This document shows positions 43,576 through 54,120 of a stretch of 64,000 nt of DNA, piece after piece. How positions within the stretch are numbered: the first letter of the stretch is position 1; the number at the start of each line of letters is the position of its first letter. The DNA is from an uncultured Roseobacter sp. GTDB lineage: Bacteria; Pseudomonadota; Alphaproteobacteria; Rhodobacterales; Rhodobacteraceae. The notes beneath the pieces are model-generated. The model saw only the letters and a list, made by a program, of their open reading frames with translations. It had not been told where the DNA came from and ran no database searches. The DNA lies in NCBI RefSeq assembly GCF_947493125.1, contig NZ_CANLQB010000001.1:372001-436000 (forward strand), read 5' to 3'. Position numbers and translations under genes: made by a program.

Positions 43576-44655
43576 ATGAAGATCATCGTGATCGGAGCCG
43601 GGATCATCGGCGCGTTGACGGCCTATCGCCTTGCCGAAGCGGGCACCGAGGTCACCGTGATCGAGGCGGGGCAACCGGCAAATGCGGCATCCGGTGCCTC
43701 TTTCGGCTGGATCAATGCGAGCTTTTATCTCAATGAAGATCACTTTCGCCTCCGCTGCGCGGCGCTCGAGGCGCATCGCCGGATCCAGCATGATCTTGGC
43801 ACGACGGCGACGGTCTGGTCCGGGTGTCTGTGCTGGGAAAACGAAGGTGCGGCTTTCGAGGCGCAGCGCGCCAGCTTGCAGCGGCTTGGCTATGCGGTCC
43901 GGGTGGTTGACCGGTCCGAGTTTGCACGACTGGAGCCCGCGGTGGTGCCGCCCGAACGGGCGTTGCTGTTTGAAGACGAAGGTGCCGTCGATCTGGTCCG
44001 GCTTGCCACCGATGCGCTTGATGCTGCCGCCGCCTGCGGGGCGCGGCTGATATCCGGCATTGAAGCCCTTGATATTCAAGACGTCTCCGGGCGTGTGGCC
44101 GGTGTTGAAACACCGCTGGGCGTGATCCTCGCAGACCATGTGGTGGTGGCAGCGGGTGTGGCCACCCAGGCGCTCGTCCGCTCCGTTGGTGTGCCGTTGC
44201 CGATGCTGCACCGGCCCGCGCTGATCCTTCGGTCCGAACCGATCGAACCGGTTCTGGCGCATGTTCTGGTGAGTCCCGGGCAGGAGCTGCGCCAGATGCC
44301 GGACGGGCAGCTGTTGGTGCCGACGGTGGCCAACCATCAGAGCGATGACAGCGCGCAAGTCAGCTCGCGTCCGGACCGGTTGGCAGATCGCGCGATGTCC
44401 CGGGTCTCGGCTTTGCTGGATCGGCCTTTGAGCTGGCACGAGGCAACCCTCGCGGCGCGACCGATGCCCGAGGATGGATTGCCAGTGATCGGAGCCGGCG
44501 GGCCGAGGGGGCTCTATATTTGCACGATGCACTCAGGTGCGACGCTTGCGCCGCTCGTTGCGGAATTGGCTGCTGCGGAGGTCATGGGCGCCGCCTTGAC
44601 CAATGCGCAATCGGCGCTGCTGGCACCCTATCGGCCTCAGCGATTTACAGCTTGA
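43576..44655 (+). CDS. FAD-dependent oxidoreductase (DAO family)
   Basis: 359 residues. IIVIGAGIIGALTAYRLAEAGTEVTVIEAG is the FAD-binding Rossmann motif. A substrate-binding domain follows, and RPMPEDGLPVIGAGGPRGLYICTMHSGATLAPL is the conserved C-terminal FAD segment of D-amino-acid oxidase/glycine oxidase-like proteins. It likely oxidises an amino acid or secondary amine; the substrate is unknown. It overlaps the convergent GNAT gene by 11 bases. Confidence 0.85.
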   Translation: MKIIVIGAGIIGALTAYRLAEAGTEVTVIEAGQPANAASGASFGWINASFYLNEDHFRLRCAALEAHRRIQHDLGTTATVWSGCLCWENEGAAFEAQRASLQRLGYAVRVVDRSEFARLEPAVVPPERALLFEDEGAVDLVRLATDALDAAAACGARLISGIEALDIQDVSGRVAGVETPLGVILADHVVVAAGVATQALVRSVGVPLPMLHRPALILRSEPIEPVLAHVLVSPGQELRQMPDGQLLVPTVANHQSDDSAQVSSRPDRLADRAMSRVSALLDRPLSWHEATLAARPMPEDGLPVIGAGGPRGLYICTMHSGATLAPLVAELAAAEVMGAALTNAQSALLAPYRPQRFTA

Positions 44656-45156
44656 GTTCGTAAAACACCAGCTTGTCGGCGGTGCCGGGCGGCAGTTCGG
44701 CGTATGGGCCGCGGGCCTGAAATCCGAGCCGCTCATAGAGCCGCTGGGCGCCCGTGAACGCGGTCGAGGTGTCCAACAGGACCCGATCATACCCATCCGC
44801 CCGGGCCTGATCGACAAGAGCCTGGGACAGCGCTTGCCCGGCGCCGCTGCCACGAGCCTCGGCGCGGACGAAAACTCGTTTGATCTCCGCATCTTGGTCG
44901 TTCAGCGGATGGGTCATGCCGCACCCCACGGGGCGCCCGTCGAGCTCCGCCAGCAGGATGATGCCGCGGGGGCGGGCGTGTTTCTCCGCCAGCTCTTGCA
45001 TCAGAGCCGTATAGCCCGCCTCGGGATAGAAGGTTTCCATCAACGGGCGCAGCTCGGGGCTGAACCCCGTCAGGTAGGCGCGATAGTCCCAGCACAGCCC
45101 GCGCACCGCCTCCAGATCCGCAGCCGTCGTCGCGGCCCGAATGCGCACCCCCGTCA

Positions 45157-45157
<1 letters not shown>
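44645..45157 (-). CDS. GNAT-family N-acetyltransferase
   Basis: 170 residues. The acetyl-CoA motif A is IKRVFVRAEARGSGAGQALSQALVDQARADG, with the R/Q-x-x-G-x-G/A pattern, followed by LDTSTAFTGAQRLYERLGFQARGPY (motif B). The acceptor is unknown. Its ATG overlaps the last base of the eno stop codon, so it is probably translated from the eno mRNA. Confidence 0.85.
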
Positions 45158-46469
<1,312 letters not shown>

Positions 46470-46493
46470 CGGCAGGGGCGCCCATGAAAACCC

Positions 46494-47366
46494 TCAGGCG
46501 GCGCTGGCGCGAACATTCCGCTCGCGCCAGAGCGTGTAGAGGCCGGAGGTGACGATGATCGCCGCGCCCCACAGTGTCAGCGCGTCAGGGCGTTCGCCGA
46601 AGATCAGCATGCCGATCAGGAGGGCGAAGAGGATGCGTGAGTAGCGGAAGGGAGTGACGAAACTCACCTCGCCGATGCGCATGGCCGTGACGATCAGATA
46701 GTAGGCGACGATTCCGATCAGAAGGGCAATTACAAAGTAAATCCAAAGGGTTGGAGACAGGGCGACAAGCGGCCTGTCATTGACCCACATCAGGATGGCG
46801 GACGCCGGGATCAGCACGAGAAAGGCCAGGAAGCTGAGCTGGAGGGAGGAGGTTTCCTGTGGAACGCGGCGGGTGGCGAGATCACGCAGGCCGAGCCCCA
46901 CAACCCCCTGGAGTGCGAAGAGCGAGAGCCAGCTGAAGCCTTCAAGCCCCGGGCGGATGATCAGAAGCACGCCAAAAAAGCCGACCAGAATGGCCATCCA
47001 GCGCCGCCATCCCACCTGTTCCTGCAGAAAGAGCGCGGCGCCCAGGGTCACGAAAAGCGGTGTGGCCTGCAGGATCGCAGAGGCGGTCGAGAGCGGGATC
47101 AGCGCGATGGCCGTGACGAAGCCGAGGGTGCCGATCAGCTCGCCCAGAGACCGGACCGCGATGGCCGGGGTCAGCATGCTGCGGGAAAACAGAGGCTGCC
47201 GTTGCAGCCCCAGCAGGGCGCCGACACTCACCGCGCTGCCGAGCCCCAGCATGCCGACGATTTGCCCGACGGGCAGCGCCGTGGCCATGAATTTGATCAG
47301 CATATCCTCGATTGCAAAGGCCAGCATGGCAAGCACCATGAAGGTCGCGCCGCGCAGATTGTCCAT
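46494..47366 (-). CDS. EamA/DMT-family permease
   Basis: 290 residues with ten hydrophobic helices in two EamA repeats (from about 5 and about 150). RGATFMVLAMLAFAIEDMLIKFMA starts the first repeat, and PFRYSRILFALLIGMLIFGERPD is typical of the second. These carriers move small metabolites or amino acids; the substrate is unknown. Same strand as eno, with 62 bases between. Confidence 0.85.
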   Translation of the reverse strand: MDNLRGATFMVLAMLAFAIEDMLIKFMATALPVGQIVGMLGLGSAVSVGALLGLQRQPLFSRSMLTPAIAVRSLGELIGTLGFVTAIALIPLSTASAILQATPLFVTLGAALFLQEQVGWRRWMAILVGFFGVLLIIRPGLEGFSWLSLFALQGVVGLGLRDLATRRVPQETSSLQLSFLAFLVLIPASAILMWVNDRPLVALSPTLWIYFVIALLIGIVAYYLIVTAMRIGEVSFVTPFRYSRILFALLIGMLIFGERPDALTLWGAAIIVTSGLYTLWRERNVRASAA

Positions 47367-47652
47367 CGGGTGTCCTTCCTGGGCCTGGCGGCGTCATTTC
47401 AGAAAGCGGTGGCCCGGTCAATTGCACGTCGGATGCGGAGTGAGGGTTAACGAAGCGCGCGCGCAACGGCGCGGTGCCCTGATGCGGCAGGGCGGCGGGT
47501 TTGGGCTGTTAACGCTGTGTTTTCTGGACAAACCCATGTCGGTATCACGTCGGTGTTGCGTCGGTATCACGTCGGTGCGCGCGTCGGTCTTGGCCGGGTA
47601 AACAGGGCGGACGCGGCCAAATGTGAAGAGATCCTGACAGGCCCGCGCGGCG
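47367..47652. other. 286-base gap containing the second 11-bp array
   Basis: Lies between the 5' end of the EamA permease gene and the 3' end of the small leftward gene. It should contain the permease promoter. TTAA motifs occur near 47447 and 47508, and the CGTCGGT array is at 47537-47588. No other coding frame is convincing. Confidence 0.5.
47537..47588. repeat. second 11-bp array (CGTCGGT units)
   Basis: CGTCGGT-type units start at 47537 (TGTCGGT), 47548, 47559, 47570 and 47582. The spacing is 11, 11, 11 and 12 bases. Read on the minus strand it closely matches the 18824 array, including the four-base fillers. Confidence 0.85.
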
Positions 47653-47823
47653 CTAGTCCGGTTTCACCCGGGCGGGGCAGAAGGGCAGGTCCGCGCGTTC
47701 GCGTTCGGACATGCGGGCGATGTCCGGATGCGCAAGGGGGTCGCGATCAAAGCTGGCCCCCCGGGACGCGGCGCGCAGGGCCGCCCAGGCCTGTCGCAGG
47801 CGGCGTGAGAGTGTGTGTGTCAT
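47653..47823 (-). CDS. 56-residue small protein next to the LysR gene (DUF1127-like)
   Basis: The frame starts MTHTLSRRLRQAWAALRAAS and ends DLPFCPARVKPD; a middle HPDIARMSERERADL segment is a likely helix. The basic amphipathic start recalls DUF1127-type small proteins, but the match is loose. It is divergent from the LysR gene with 70 bases between start codons, a common regulator-target arrangement. Confidence 0.6.
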   Translation of the reverse strand: MTHTLSRRLRQAWAALRAASRGASFDRDPLAHPDIARMSERERADLPFCPARVKPD

Positions 47824-47893
47824 GACGGCAGTGTCGCGCAGGCGCGTGCCATTTGGAATCGACTTCGGGACAGCCTCCGTTTAGTTTTTCTAA

Positions 47894-48823
47894 ATGCAAA
47901 ACCTGAATGCGATTCCTCTTTCAGCGCTCAGAACCATCGAGGTGATTGCGCGCACCGGCAGCCTGCGGGCGGCGGCGGAGGAGTTGGGGGTGACGCCCGG
48001 AGCCCTGAGCCAGCGTCTGGCCAAGGCGGAGGCCGCGTTGGGGCAGGTGCTGTTCACGCGCAGCTCGACCGGGCTGCAGCCCACCGATCTTTGTGCGCAG
48101 ATGGCGCCACGGCTGACCGCGGCGCTGGCGGAGCTGTCGTCGGTGGTGTCGGACGTAGAGGCGCGAGGCCGGAACACCCTGACCGTGACCGTTGCGCCGA
48201 TCTTTGCAAGCCGTTGGCTGATATGGAGAATAAAGAGGTTCAATGATCTCTATCCGGAGGTCAGCCTGCGGGTGCTTCCGGCGGTGAATGTGGTCGATCT
48301 GGACCGCTCGGAGGTGGATGTGGGGATCCGCGTGGGGGACGACCCGGCGCTGGGTGTGGGCGCCACCAAGCTTCTGGACCAGCGGGTGTTTCCGGTGTGC
48401 GCGCCCGAGATCGCGCGGCAGATCACAACGCTGGATGATCTGTTCCGCTGGCCGGTCATCCGCGAGACCGAAGCGCTCTATGGCTGGCAGGACTGGCTGG
48501 CGGCGGTCGGCGCCGCGGGGCGGGTGCTGCCACCGGGCCCGACCTATGCGGATGCCTCGCTGTGTTTAGATGCCGCAATGACGGGGCAGGGTATTTTCAT
48601 GGCCTGGGAAAGCCTGGCGAGCGACGCGCTGGCGCGCGGGCAGATCAGCGCGCCGATGGATGTGCGGGCAAAGACGCGGGCGGCGTATTGGTTTGCGGTG
48701 CGCAACCACTCGCGCCGGAACCCAAGCGTGTGGCATTTCAAGCGGTGGCTCGAGACAGAACTTGGCTGTGCGGTGCAGAGCTGGACGGCGCAGCACGGGG
48801 CAGATGCGGCGCCCGCGTCCTGA
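47894..48823 (+). CDS. LysR-family transcriptional regulator
   Basis: 309 residues. The N-terminal helix-turn-helix is IPLSALRTIEVIARTGSLRAAAEELGVTPGALSQRLAKAEAALG. The substrate-binding half begins about residue 92 (LTVTVAPIFASRWLIWRI) and contains SEVDVGIRVGDDP, as in GcvA-like LysR proteins. The divergent 56-residue gene is the likely target. The inducer is unknown. Confidence 0.9.
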   Translation: MQNLNAIPLSALRTIEVIARTGSLRAAAEELGVTPGALSQRLAKAEAALGQVLFTRSSTGLQPTDLCAQMAPRLTAALAELSSVVSDVEARGRNTLTVTVAPIFASRWLIWRIKRFNDLYPEVSLRVLPAVNVVDLDRSEVDVGIRVGDDPALGVGATKLLDQRVFPVCAPEIARQITTLDDLFRWPVIRETEALYGWQDWLAAVGAAGRVLPPGPTYADASLCLDAAMTGQGIFMAWESLASDALARGQISAPMDVRAKTRAAYWFAVRNHSRRNPSVWHFKRWLETELGCAVQSWTAQHGADAAPAS

Positions 48824-48868
48824 GCGATGCCCTGGGTAATACCTGTCCGGTTGCGGCGGCCGGAGGCG

Positions 48869-51043
48869 CTACCCCGCCGTGGCGCCGGGGCTCTCGGCGA
48901 AGCGCTTGAGGTAGGCTTCGGCGGACATGGGTCTGGCGAAGTGGTAGCCCTGCTGCAGCGGGCAGCCAAGCGCCACGAGGCGATCGGAGATCTGCTGTGT
49001 TTCGACCCCTTCGGCCAGCACGTCGATGTCGAGTGCTGTGCTGATCTGCACGATGCTGTGCACGATGCGGTCATAGGCCGGATTGTCGAGCATGGGGATC
49101 ACGATTTCCTTGGCGATCTTGAGCCGCGAGGGCTGCAGCGCCATCAGGCTGACGATTGAGGTGTGACCGGTGCCGAAATCGTCGATTTCGATCTCGACCC
49201 CGGCGCTGCGCAGCGCGTCGAGCTGCCAGAGCACCACGTCGTCCGGTGCATCGAAGAGCGCGGTTTCCAGCAGTTCCAGCACGATCTGCGTGTCGCTGCT
49301 CTTGGCGAGCGCGATGATGCTGTGGACATAGTCGCGTTCGAGCAGGTTTTCGCGGGGGGTGTTCAGCGAGAGGCGCGGCACCGGCACACCGGCCTGTGCG
49401 GCGGCGGCCATGAACGCCGTGACACCGTCGAGCACGATCCGGTCGATCATCGGCAGGAAACCGTTTGCGGCGGCGGTTTTGAGGAACGCATCGGGTGAGG
49501 CGATCACACCATTGTCGCGGCGCCAGCGGACCAGGGCCTCGACCCCCACAAGCGCGCCGCTTCGGGCGTCGAACTGCGGCTGGAAGAACGGCTCGAACGC
49601 TTCGGTCTCGATGGCGCGCAGCAGGTTTTGCGCCTGCAGCCGGGTCTTGCGGATGGTGTCGCGGATGTCGTCGGTCGACACCACGGTGCGGTTGCGCCCG
49701 CGCCGCTTGGCCTCGTAGAGCGCCTCATCCGCGGCGGAGATCAGCTGGTCCAGGGTCGGGTCGGCTTGGGCCGCCCCGGGGGGGCTCGAGGCCAGGCCGA
49801 TGCTGGCGGTGATCCGGTCCGCGATGGTCGAACGGGGGTGTTCGATTTTGCTGGCCCGCAGGGTGTTGTGCACCTTGGCGGCCTGCTCGAGCGCGGTATC
49901 GGTGTCGGTGTCGCGCAGCAGGGCCACGAATTCCTCGCCGCCGTAGCGGGCGACGATGGCGTTGGTGCCGACAAGCGTGTCGTGGAAGATCCGGGCGACC
50001 TTGGACAGGCAGCGGTCCCCGTCCTGATGGCCGTAGTAGTCGTTGTAGGCCTTGAAGTAGTCCACATCGAGCAGCATCACCGAGACATGCTGGCCTGCGG
50101 CGCGCGCCTCTGCGAAGGCGGCGGCGGCCTGTTTGTCGAAAAACCCGCGGTTGTTGAGGCCGGTGAGCGCGTCGCGTTCGGCCAGCTCCTTGAGGCGCTG
50201 GTTGGCCTGCTTGAGCTCGGCGTTCTGCTTTTCCACGGCCTGGGACAGGTTTTCCGATTTCTGGCTGAGCTCGCTGTTGGACTTGACGGCGGCGAGGTGG
50301 GATTGTTCGACCCTTTGCAACTCCCCCACTGCGGTGTCGGCGAGGTCCTGGAGGCGCTGGCCGAGCAGGGCCAGTTCGGTGTCCTTCAGCAGGGCGGGCG
50401 GCTGGGGCACGGCAAGCGCGCCGCTGCCGGGCGACCAGCGCCCGATGAGGTCGGACAGGTTGACGATGTGGCGTGCCAGAGCGGTGTAGATGATGGCGAT
50501 CAGCAGCACGCCCAGGGCCACGTTCTTGATGGTGGCCAGCAGAAAGTAGGAGACCAGCCGGTTGACGAAGGCCGGGGCCACCACGGCGCGGTCCACGGTG
50601 ATCGAGATCGACCCGATGATCTCGTTTCGGCCGGTTTCGGGCGGCGTGTAGAGCGGGCGTTCGATGACCACGGGATCGGCGTAGCTGAGCGCGCCGAGAT
50701 TGGGCAGGGTCGGGTCGAGCTGCCGCGTCATGTCGATCATCACGGTGCCTTCGTTGAGGATGGTGACGGAGGCGATGGCCCTCTGGGTGAAGAGGCCGGA
50801 GGCGACCTGTTCGGCGGCGGGGCGGTAGAAATTATAGGCGGCGGAGGCGGCGGAGGGCGCGACGCTGGCGAGGAATTCCTCGGCGGAGTACTGCACCGCG
50901 TCCTTTTCCTGACGCAAGTCGGTGATGACCTGCATCGCGCCGAAGATCATCCCCAGTACGAGGGCCAGCAGCAGCGTGACCTTGGCCAGAACGCGGCTGA
51001 GCGGCCGCCGGGGCCGGGTCGGGATGTCCGGGAAGGCCGCCAC
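48869..51043 (-). CDS. membrane GGDEF-EAL c-di-GMP protein
   Basis: 724 residues. TM1 is at about 21-41, followed by a periplasmic sensor segment to about 162 and TM2 at about 166-190. A coiled coil spans about 245-288. The GGDEF domain starts at DALTGLNNRGFF with an intact GGEEF at 368-372. The EAL domain has EALVRW at 502-507, IDDFGTGHTS and AEGVETQQ. No RxxD inhibitory site precedes GGEEF. Both cyclase and phosphodiesterase residues look largely intact. It follows a periplasmic binding-protein gene by 12 bases, which suggests that protein senses ligand for it. Confidence 0.92.
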   Translation of the reverse strand: MAAFPDIPTRPRRPLSRVLAKVTLLLALVLGMIFGAMQVITDLRQEKDAVQYSAEEFLASVAPSAASAAYNFYRPAAEQVASGLFTQRAIASVTILNEGTVMIDMTRQLDPTLPNLGALSYADPVVIERPLYTPPETGRNEIIGSISITVDRAVVAPAFVNRLVSYFLLATIKNVALGVLLIAIIYTALARHIVNLSDLIGRWSPGSGALAVPQPPALLKDTELALLGQRLQDLADTAVGELQRVEQSHLAAVKSNSELSQKSENLSQAVEKQNAELKQANQRLKELAERDALTGLNNRGFFDKQAAAAFAEARAAGQHVSVMLLDVDYFKAYNDYYGHQDGDRCLSKVARIFHDTLVGTNAIVARYGGEEFVALLRDTDTDTALEQAAKVHNTLRASKIEHPRSTIADRITASIGLASSPPGAAQADPTLDQLISAADEALYEAKRRGRNRTVVSTDDIRDTIRKTRLQAQNLLRAIETEAFEPFFQPQFDARSGALVGVEALVRWRRDNGVIASPDAFLKTAAANGFLPMIDRIVLDGVTAFMAAAAQAGVPVPRLSLNTPRENLLERDYVHSIIALAKSSDTQIVLELLETALFDAPDDVVLWQLDALRSAGVEIEIDDFGTGHTSIVSLMALQPSRLKIAKEIVIPMLDNPAYDRIVHSIVQISTALDIDVLAEGVETQQISDRLVALGCPLQQGYHFARPMSAEAYLKRFAESPGATAG

Positions 51044-51055
51044 GGTCCGGGATCC

Positions 51056-51781
51056 TTACCGGCGCGCCAGCTCTGCGCGGTCCAGGGCGTTTTGCAGGGC
51101 CTCTGCGATGGCCTCGGCACCGTCCGTGTTGCGCGAGACCAGCAGATAGCCGGTGGAGACCATCAGCGGCTGTGGATGCGTGCGGATCTGCTGGCGTTCC
51201 GCGTCGCTGAAGAGCGTTGCAAGCAGGGCCTCACCGCTTTGCGAGGTCATCGGGAAGGCGTCGATGCGGCCGGCGAGCAGCTTGCGCATGTTGGCCTCGT
51301 CGCTTTGCGCCGTCTCCACGGTGATCTGCCCGCTGTCGGCCAGCTGCCAGAAGTCATCGGAATAGGTGTAGCCGGTGACGGCGCCGATGGTCACGCCCTG
51401 CAGGTCGGGCAGTTGCTCCCAGTCGGGCAGGGGCGCGTCGGCGCGGTGAAAGAGCAGGATCGGGTCCTGCATGACCGGGCCCACATGCCAGAAATCCTCT
51501 TCCCGCGCGGCCTGGTAGCCCCAGTAGGAGGAGGCGTGAAAGCGGCCCATGCGGGTCATTTCCAGGGCGCGCATCCAGGGCATGTAGTCGAACTCGGCCT
51601 CGAAACCCGCGGCCTCTGCGATGGCCTGCACGGTGCTGTTGACGGCGCCGCCGCCCGGGGCGCTGGAATCGGTGTAGGGCGCATATTCACCGGTGGCGAT
51701 GCGCAGCGTTTCAGCCTGGCCAGGGCGGCTGTCGGTGAGCAGCACGGCCAGGGCCGCCAGCACCAGAAGAACGAATTTCAT
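51056..51781 (-). CDS. periplasmic substrate-binding protein (SBP_bac_3-like)
   Basis: 241 residues with a signal peptide ending in GQAE. LRIATGEYAPYTDSSAPGGG is the usual start of amino-acid-type binding proteins, and IGAVTGYTYSDDFWQLADSGQ the hinge region. There are no ABC permease or ATPase genes nearby. Instead, the next gene in the same transcript is a GGDEF-EAL protein with a periplasmic domain. The likely role is a sensor, not transport. Confidence 0.85.
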   Translation of the reverse strand: MKFVLLVLAALAVLLTDSRPGQAETLRIATGEYAPYTDSSAPGGGAVNSTVQAIAEAAGFEAEFDYMPWMRALEMTRMGRFHASSYWGYQAAREEDFWHVGPVMQDPILLFHRADAPLPDWEQLPDLQGVTIGAVTGYTYSDDFWQLADSGQITVETAQSDEANMRKLLAGRIDAFPMTSQSGEALLATLFSDAERQQIRTHPQPLMVSTGYLLVSRNTDGAEAIAEALQNALDRAELARR

Positions 51782-51930
51782 GAGGGCATCCCCCGCGGTC
51801 TGAGAAAGGTCATAGTGAGCCTTGAGCAGACTACGTCAGCAGGTTTATGGCCGACTTAACGGCATTGCCGCGCGCTCAAGAAAATGCAGACAATCTGACG
51901 AAAACACCTGCGGGGTGCCCGATCCGCCGG

Positions 51931-52344
51931 TCAGCGCTTTTTCAGTGGCACCCCGTAGAGCTCCAGCCGGTGGCCGCGCAGCTCGTATCCCAGCTTCTCG
52001 GCGATCCGCTCCTGCAGCGCCTCGATCTCTTCGTCGACGAATTCGATGACCTCGCCTGAGGTGATGTCGATCAGGTGATCGTGGTGGTCGCGCTCGGCGT
52101 CCTCATAGCGCGCGCGCCCGTCGCCGAATTCCAGCTTGTCGAGGATGCCGGCCTCTTCGAAGAGCTTCACCGTGCGGTAGACTGTCGCCAGCGAAATGCC
52201 TGTGTCGATGGCGGAGGCGCGGGCATAGAGCTCTTCCACATCGGGGTGATCGGCGCTTTTCTCCAACGCCGTCGCGATCACGCGGCGCTGGCCGGTCATC
52301 CGCAGGCCCTTGGCCTCGCAGCGCTGAATGATGGTGCTGCTCAT
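51931..52344 (-). CDS. fur: Fur-family metal regulator (Fur/Mur type)
   Basis: 137 residues. The winged helix is GLRMTGQRRVIATALEKSADHPDVEELYARA and ISLATVYRTVKLFEEAGI; metal ligands are in YEDAERDHHDHLID and the Glu/His-rich C-terminal half. There is no CxxC zinc pair. In Rhodobacteraceae and rhizobia this type often responds to manganese (Mur); iron versus manganese cannot be decided here. Start at 52344 gives the family length. It is divergent from the helicase gene across about 350 bases. Confidence 0.88.
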   Translation of the reverse strand: MSSTIIQRCEAKGLRMTGQRRVIATALEKSADHPDVEELYARASAIDTGISLATVYRTVKLFEEAGILDKLEFGDGRARYEDAERDHHDHLIDITSGEVIEFVDEEIEALQERIAEKLGYELRGHRLELYGVPLKKR

Positions 52345-52696
52345 GGGGGTCCCTTGATCTTTGGGCGACAGGTTTAACGGCATTTGCACGCTGCTGCCAG
52401 CGACCTTTTTGCAGCTTTGCGGTTGACTTATGGCCCGGAAAGGCACACATGCTGCGCAAGCGAAGCCTGCTGCCGCGTGAGCAGTTCCGAGCGCGCCCGG
52501 GCAGAGACCCGTGGCCTCGCGTTCCATCCGACAGGCCCGCTGATGTTCCCAAAATCACGCGTGGGCGCAAATGCTGCGGACGGGCGGCTGCATGAGGCAG
52601 TGCCTGCGATCCTTGCGGCGTTCCACGACGGGGCCGGTGCGGCTCCGACACGAGATATCGCGCGCGTCCAGGGGGCGTGGCGCATGAAAGAGATGA
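52345..52696. other. 352-base gap between fur and the helicase gene
   Basis: Divergent control region. TTGACT at 52423 could be a -35 element for a rightward promoter, giving the helicase mRNA a leader of about 250 bases. Long leaders are common for cold-induced RNA helicases. A rightward frame in the gap (52384-52710) has no recognisable protein character and overlaps the helicase start. Confidence 0.35.
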
Positions 52697-54043
52697 ATGA
52701 GCGATTTTGACATGATGGGCCTGCCACAGAGCCTGGTGGCGCGGCTGACTGACATGGGTCTGACCGACCCGACCCCGATCCAGACGCAGGCGATCCCGCA
52801 TGCGCTGAACGGGCGCGACGTGATGGGGCTGGCGCAGACCGGCACCGGCAAGACGGCGGCCTTTGGCGTGCCGCTGGTCGCCCAGATGCTGGAACTGGAG
52901 GGGCGGCCAGCGCCGAAATCCGTGCGCGGGCTTGTGCTGGCGCCGACGCGGGAGCTGGCCACGCAGATCAGCGTGAACCTGCGGGCCTTTGCCGACAAGA
53001 CCAACCTGCGTGTGGCGATGGTGGTGGGCGGCCAGTCCATCAACCGCCAGATCGACCGGCTGGCGCGGGGCGTCGACCTGCTGGTGGCGACGCCGGGGCG
53101 CTTGCTCGACCTGATGGACCGGCGTGCGGTGCGGCTCGACGAGACGGTGTTCCTGGTGCTCGACGAGGCGGATCAGATGCTGGACATGGGCTTCATCCAC
53201 GATCTGCGCAAGATCGCGGCGGTGATCCCGACGGAGCGGCAGACCATGCTGTTTTCCGCGACCATGCCCAAGCAGATGAACGAGTTGGCGCAGAGTTACC
53301 TCAACAAGCCCATTCGCGTGGAAGTCTCGCCTCCGGGCAAGGCTGCGGACAAGGTGACCCAAGAGGTGCATTTCATCGCCAAGGCGGAAAAGGCCGGTCT
53401 GTTGATCGAGATGCTGGACAGGCATCGCGACGAGCGCGCCCTGGTCTTCGGGCGGACGAAACACGGCTCGGAAAAGCTGATGAAGACGCTGGTGAAGGCG
53501 GGCTATGCCGCGGGCTCCATCCATGGGAACAAAAGCCAGGGTCAGAGGGATCGGGCGATTGCCGCCTTCAAGTCCGGCGAGATCAAGGTGCTGGTGGCCA
53601 CGGATGTGGCGGCGCGCGGCCTCGATATCCCGGACGTGAAGCATGTCTATAACTACGATCTGCCGAATGTACCGGACAATTACGTGCACCGGATCGGGCG
53701 CACGGCCCGGGCGGGCAAAGACGGAGCCGCGATTGCCTTTTGCGCGCCGGATGAGATGGGTGAGCTGAAGGCCATTCAGAAGACCATGGGGGTTGCGATC
53801 CCGGTGGGATCGGGGCGTCCATGGGAGGCGATGGATCTGCCCTCGGACACCAAGCCGAAGGGCCGCGGGCGTGGCCGGGGCCGGGGGCGCGGCGCGGGTG
53901 CGGGCGCGGGCAAACCTGCCGAGGCGCACACGCACGGGGCCAAGCCCGGTGGCAACCGGCGCCGACGGCGGCGCGGCGGCAAGCCGGGTGGAGCACAAGG
54001 CGGCGCGCCGAAATCCTCGGGCGGCAGTCAGCACGTCGCCTGA
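52697..54043 (+). CDS. rhlE: DEAD-box RNA helicase (RhlE-like)
   Basis: 448 residues. Motifs: Q motif (TDPTPIQTQAIP), AQTGTGKTAAF (I), PTRELATQI (Ia), LVATPGRLLD (Ib), LDEADQMLDMGF (II, DEAD), FSATMP (III), LVATDVAARGLDIPDV (V), HRIGRTARAGKDG (VI). The C-terminal 65 residues are Gly/Arg/Lys-rich and basic, typical of RhlE-type RNA-binding tails. It unwinds short RNA duplexes in RNA decay or ribosome assembly. Confidence 0.93.
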   Translation: MSDFDMMGLPQSLVARLTDMGLTDPTPIQTQAIPHALNGRDVMGLAQTGTGKTAAFGVPLVAQMLELEGRPAPKSVRGLVLAPTRELATQISVNLRAFADKTNLRVAMVVGGQSINRQIDRLARGVDLLVATPGRLLDLMDRRAVRLDETVFLVLDEADQMLDMGFIHDLRKIAAVIPTERQTMLFSATMPKQMNELAQSYLNKPIRVEVSPPGKAADKVTQEVHFIAKAEKAGLLIEMLDRHRDERALVFGRTKHGSEKLMKTLVKAGYAAGSIHGNKSQGQRDRAIAAFKSGEIKVLVATDVAARGLDIPDVKHVYNYDLPNVPDNYVHRIGRTARAGKDGAAIAFCAPDEMGELKAIQKTMGVAIPVGSGRPWEAMDLPSDTKPKGRGRGRGRGRGAGAGAGKPAEAHTHGAKPGGNRRRRRRGGKPGGAQGGAPKSSGGSQHVA

Positions 54044-54120
54044 TACGGGCGGAGATCTGAGGATCCGATGGCGCGGGCCGGGGAATTGACATTCTCCGGC
54101 CCGACGCCCTTTGTGGCGCC

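Noticed and set aside
49628-51859. 743-codon rightward open frame
   Set aside because: It is antisense to the GGDEF-EAL and binding-protein genes, is Gly/His/Arg-rich without domains, and exists only because GC-rich DNA has few stops.
52384-52710. 108-codon rightward frame before the helicase
   Set aside because: No family features, weak start context, and it overlaps the helicase start; more likely part of a long leader.
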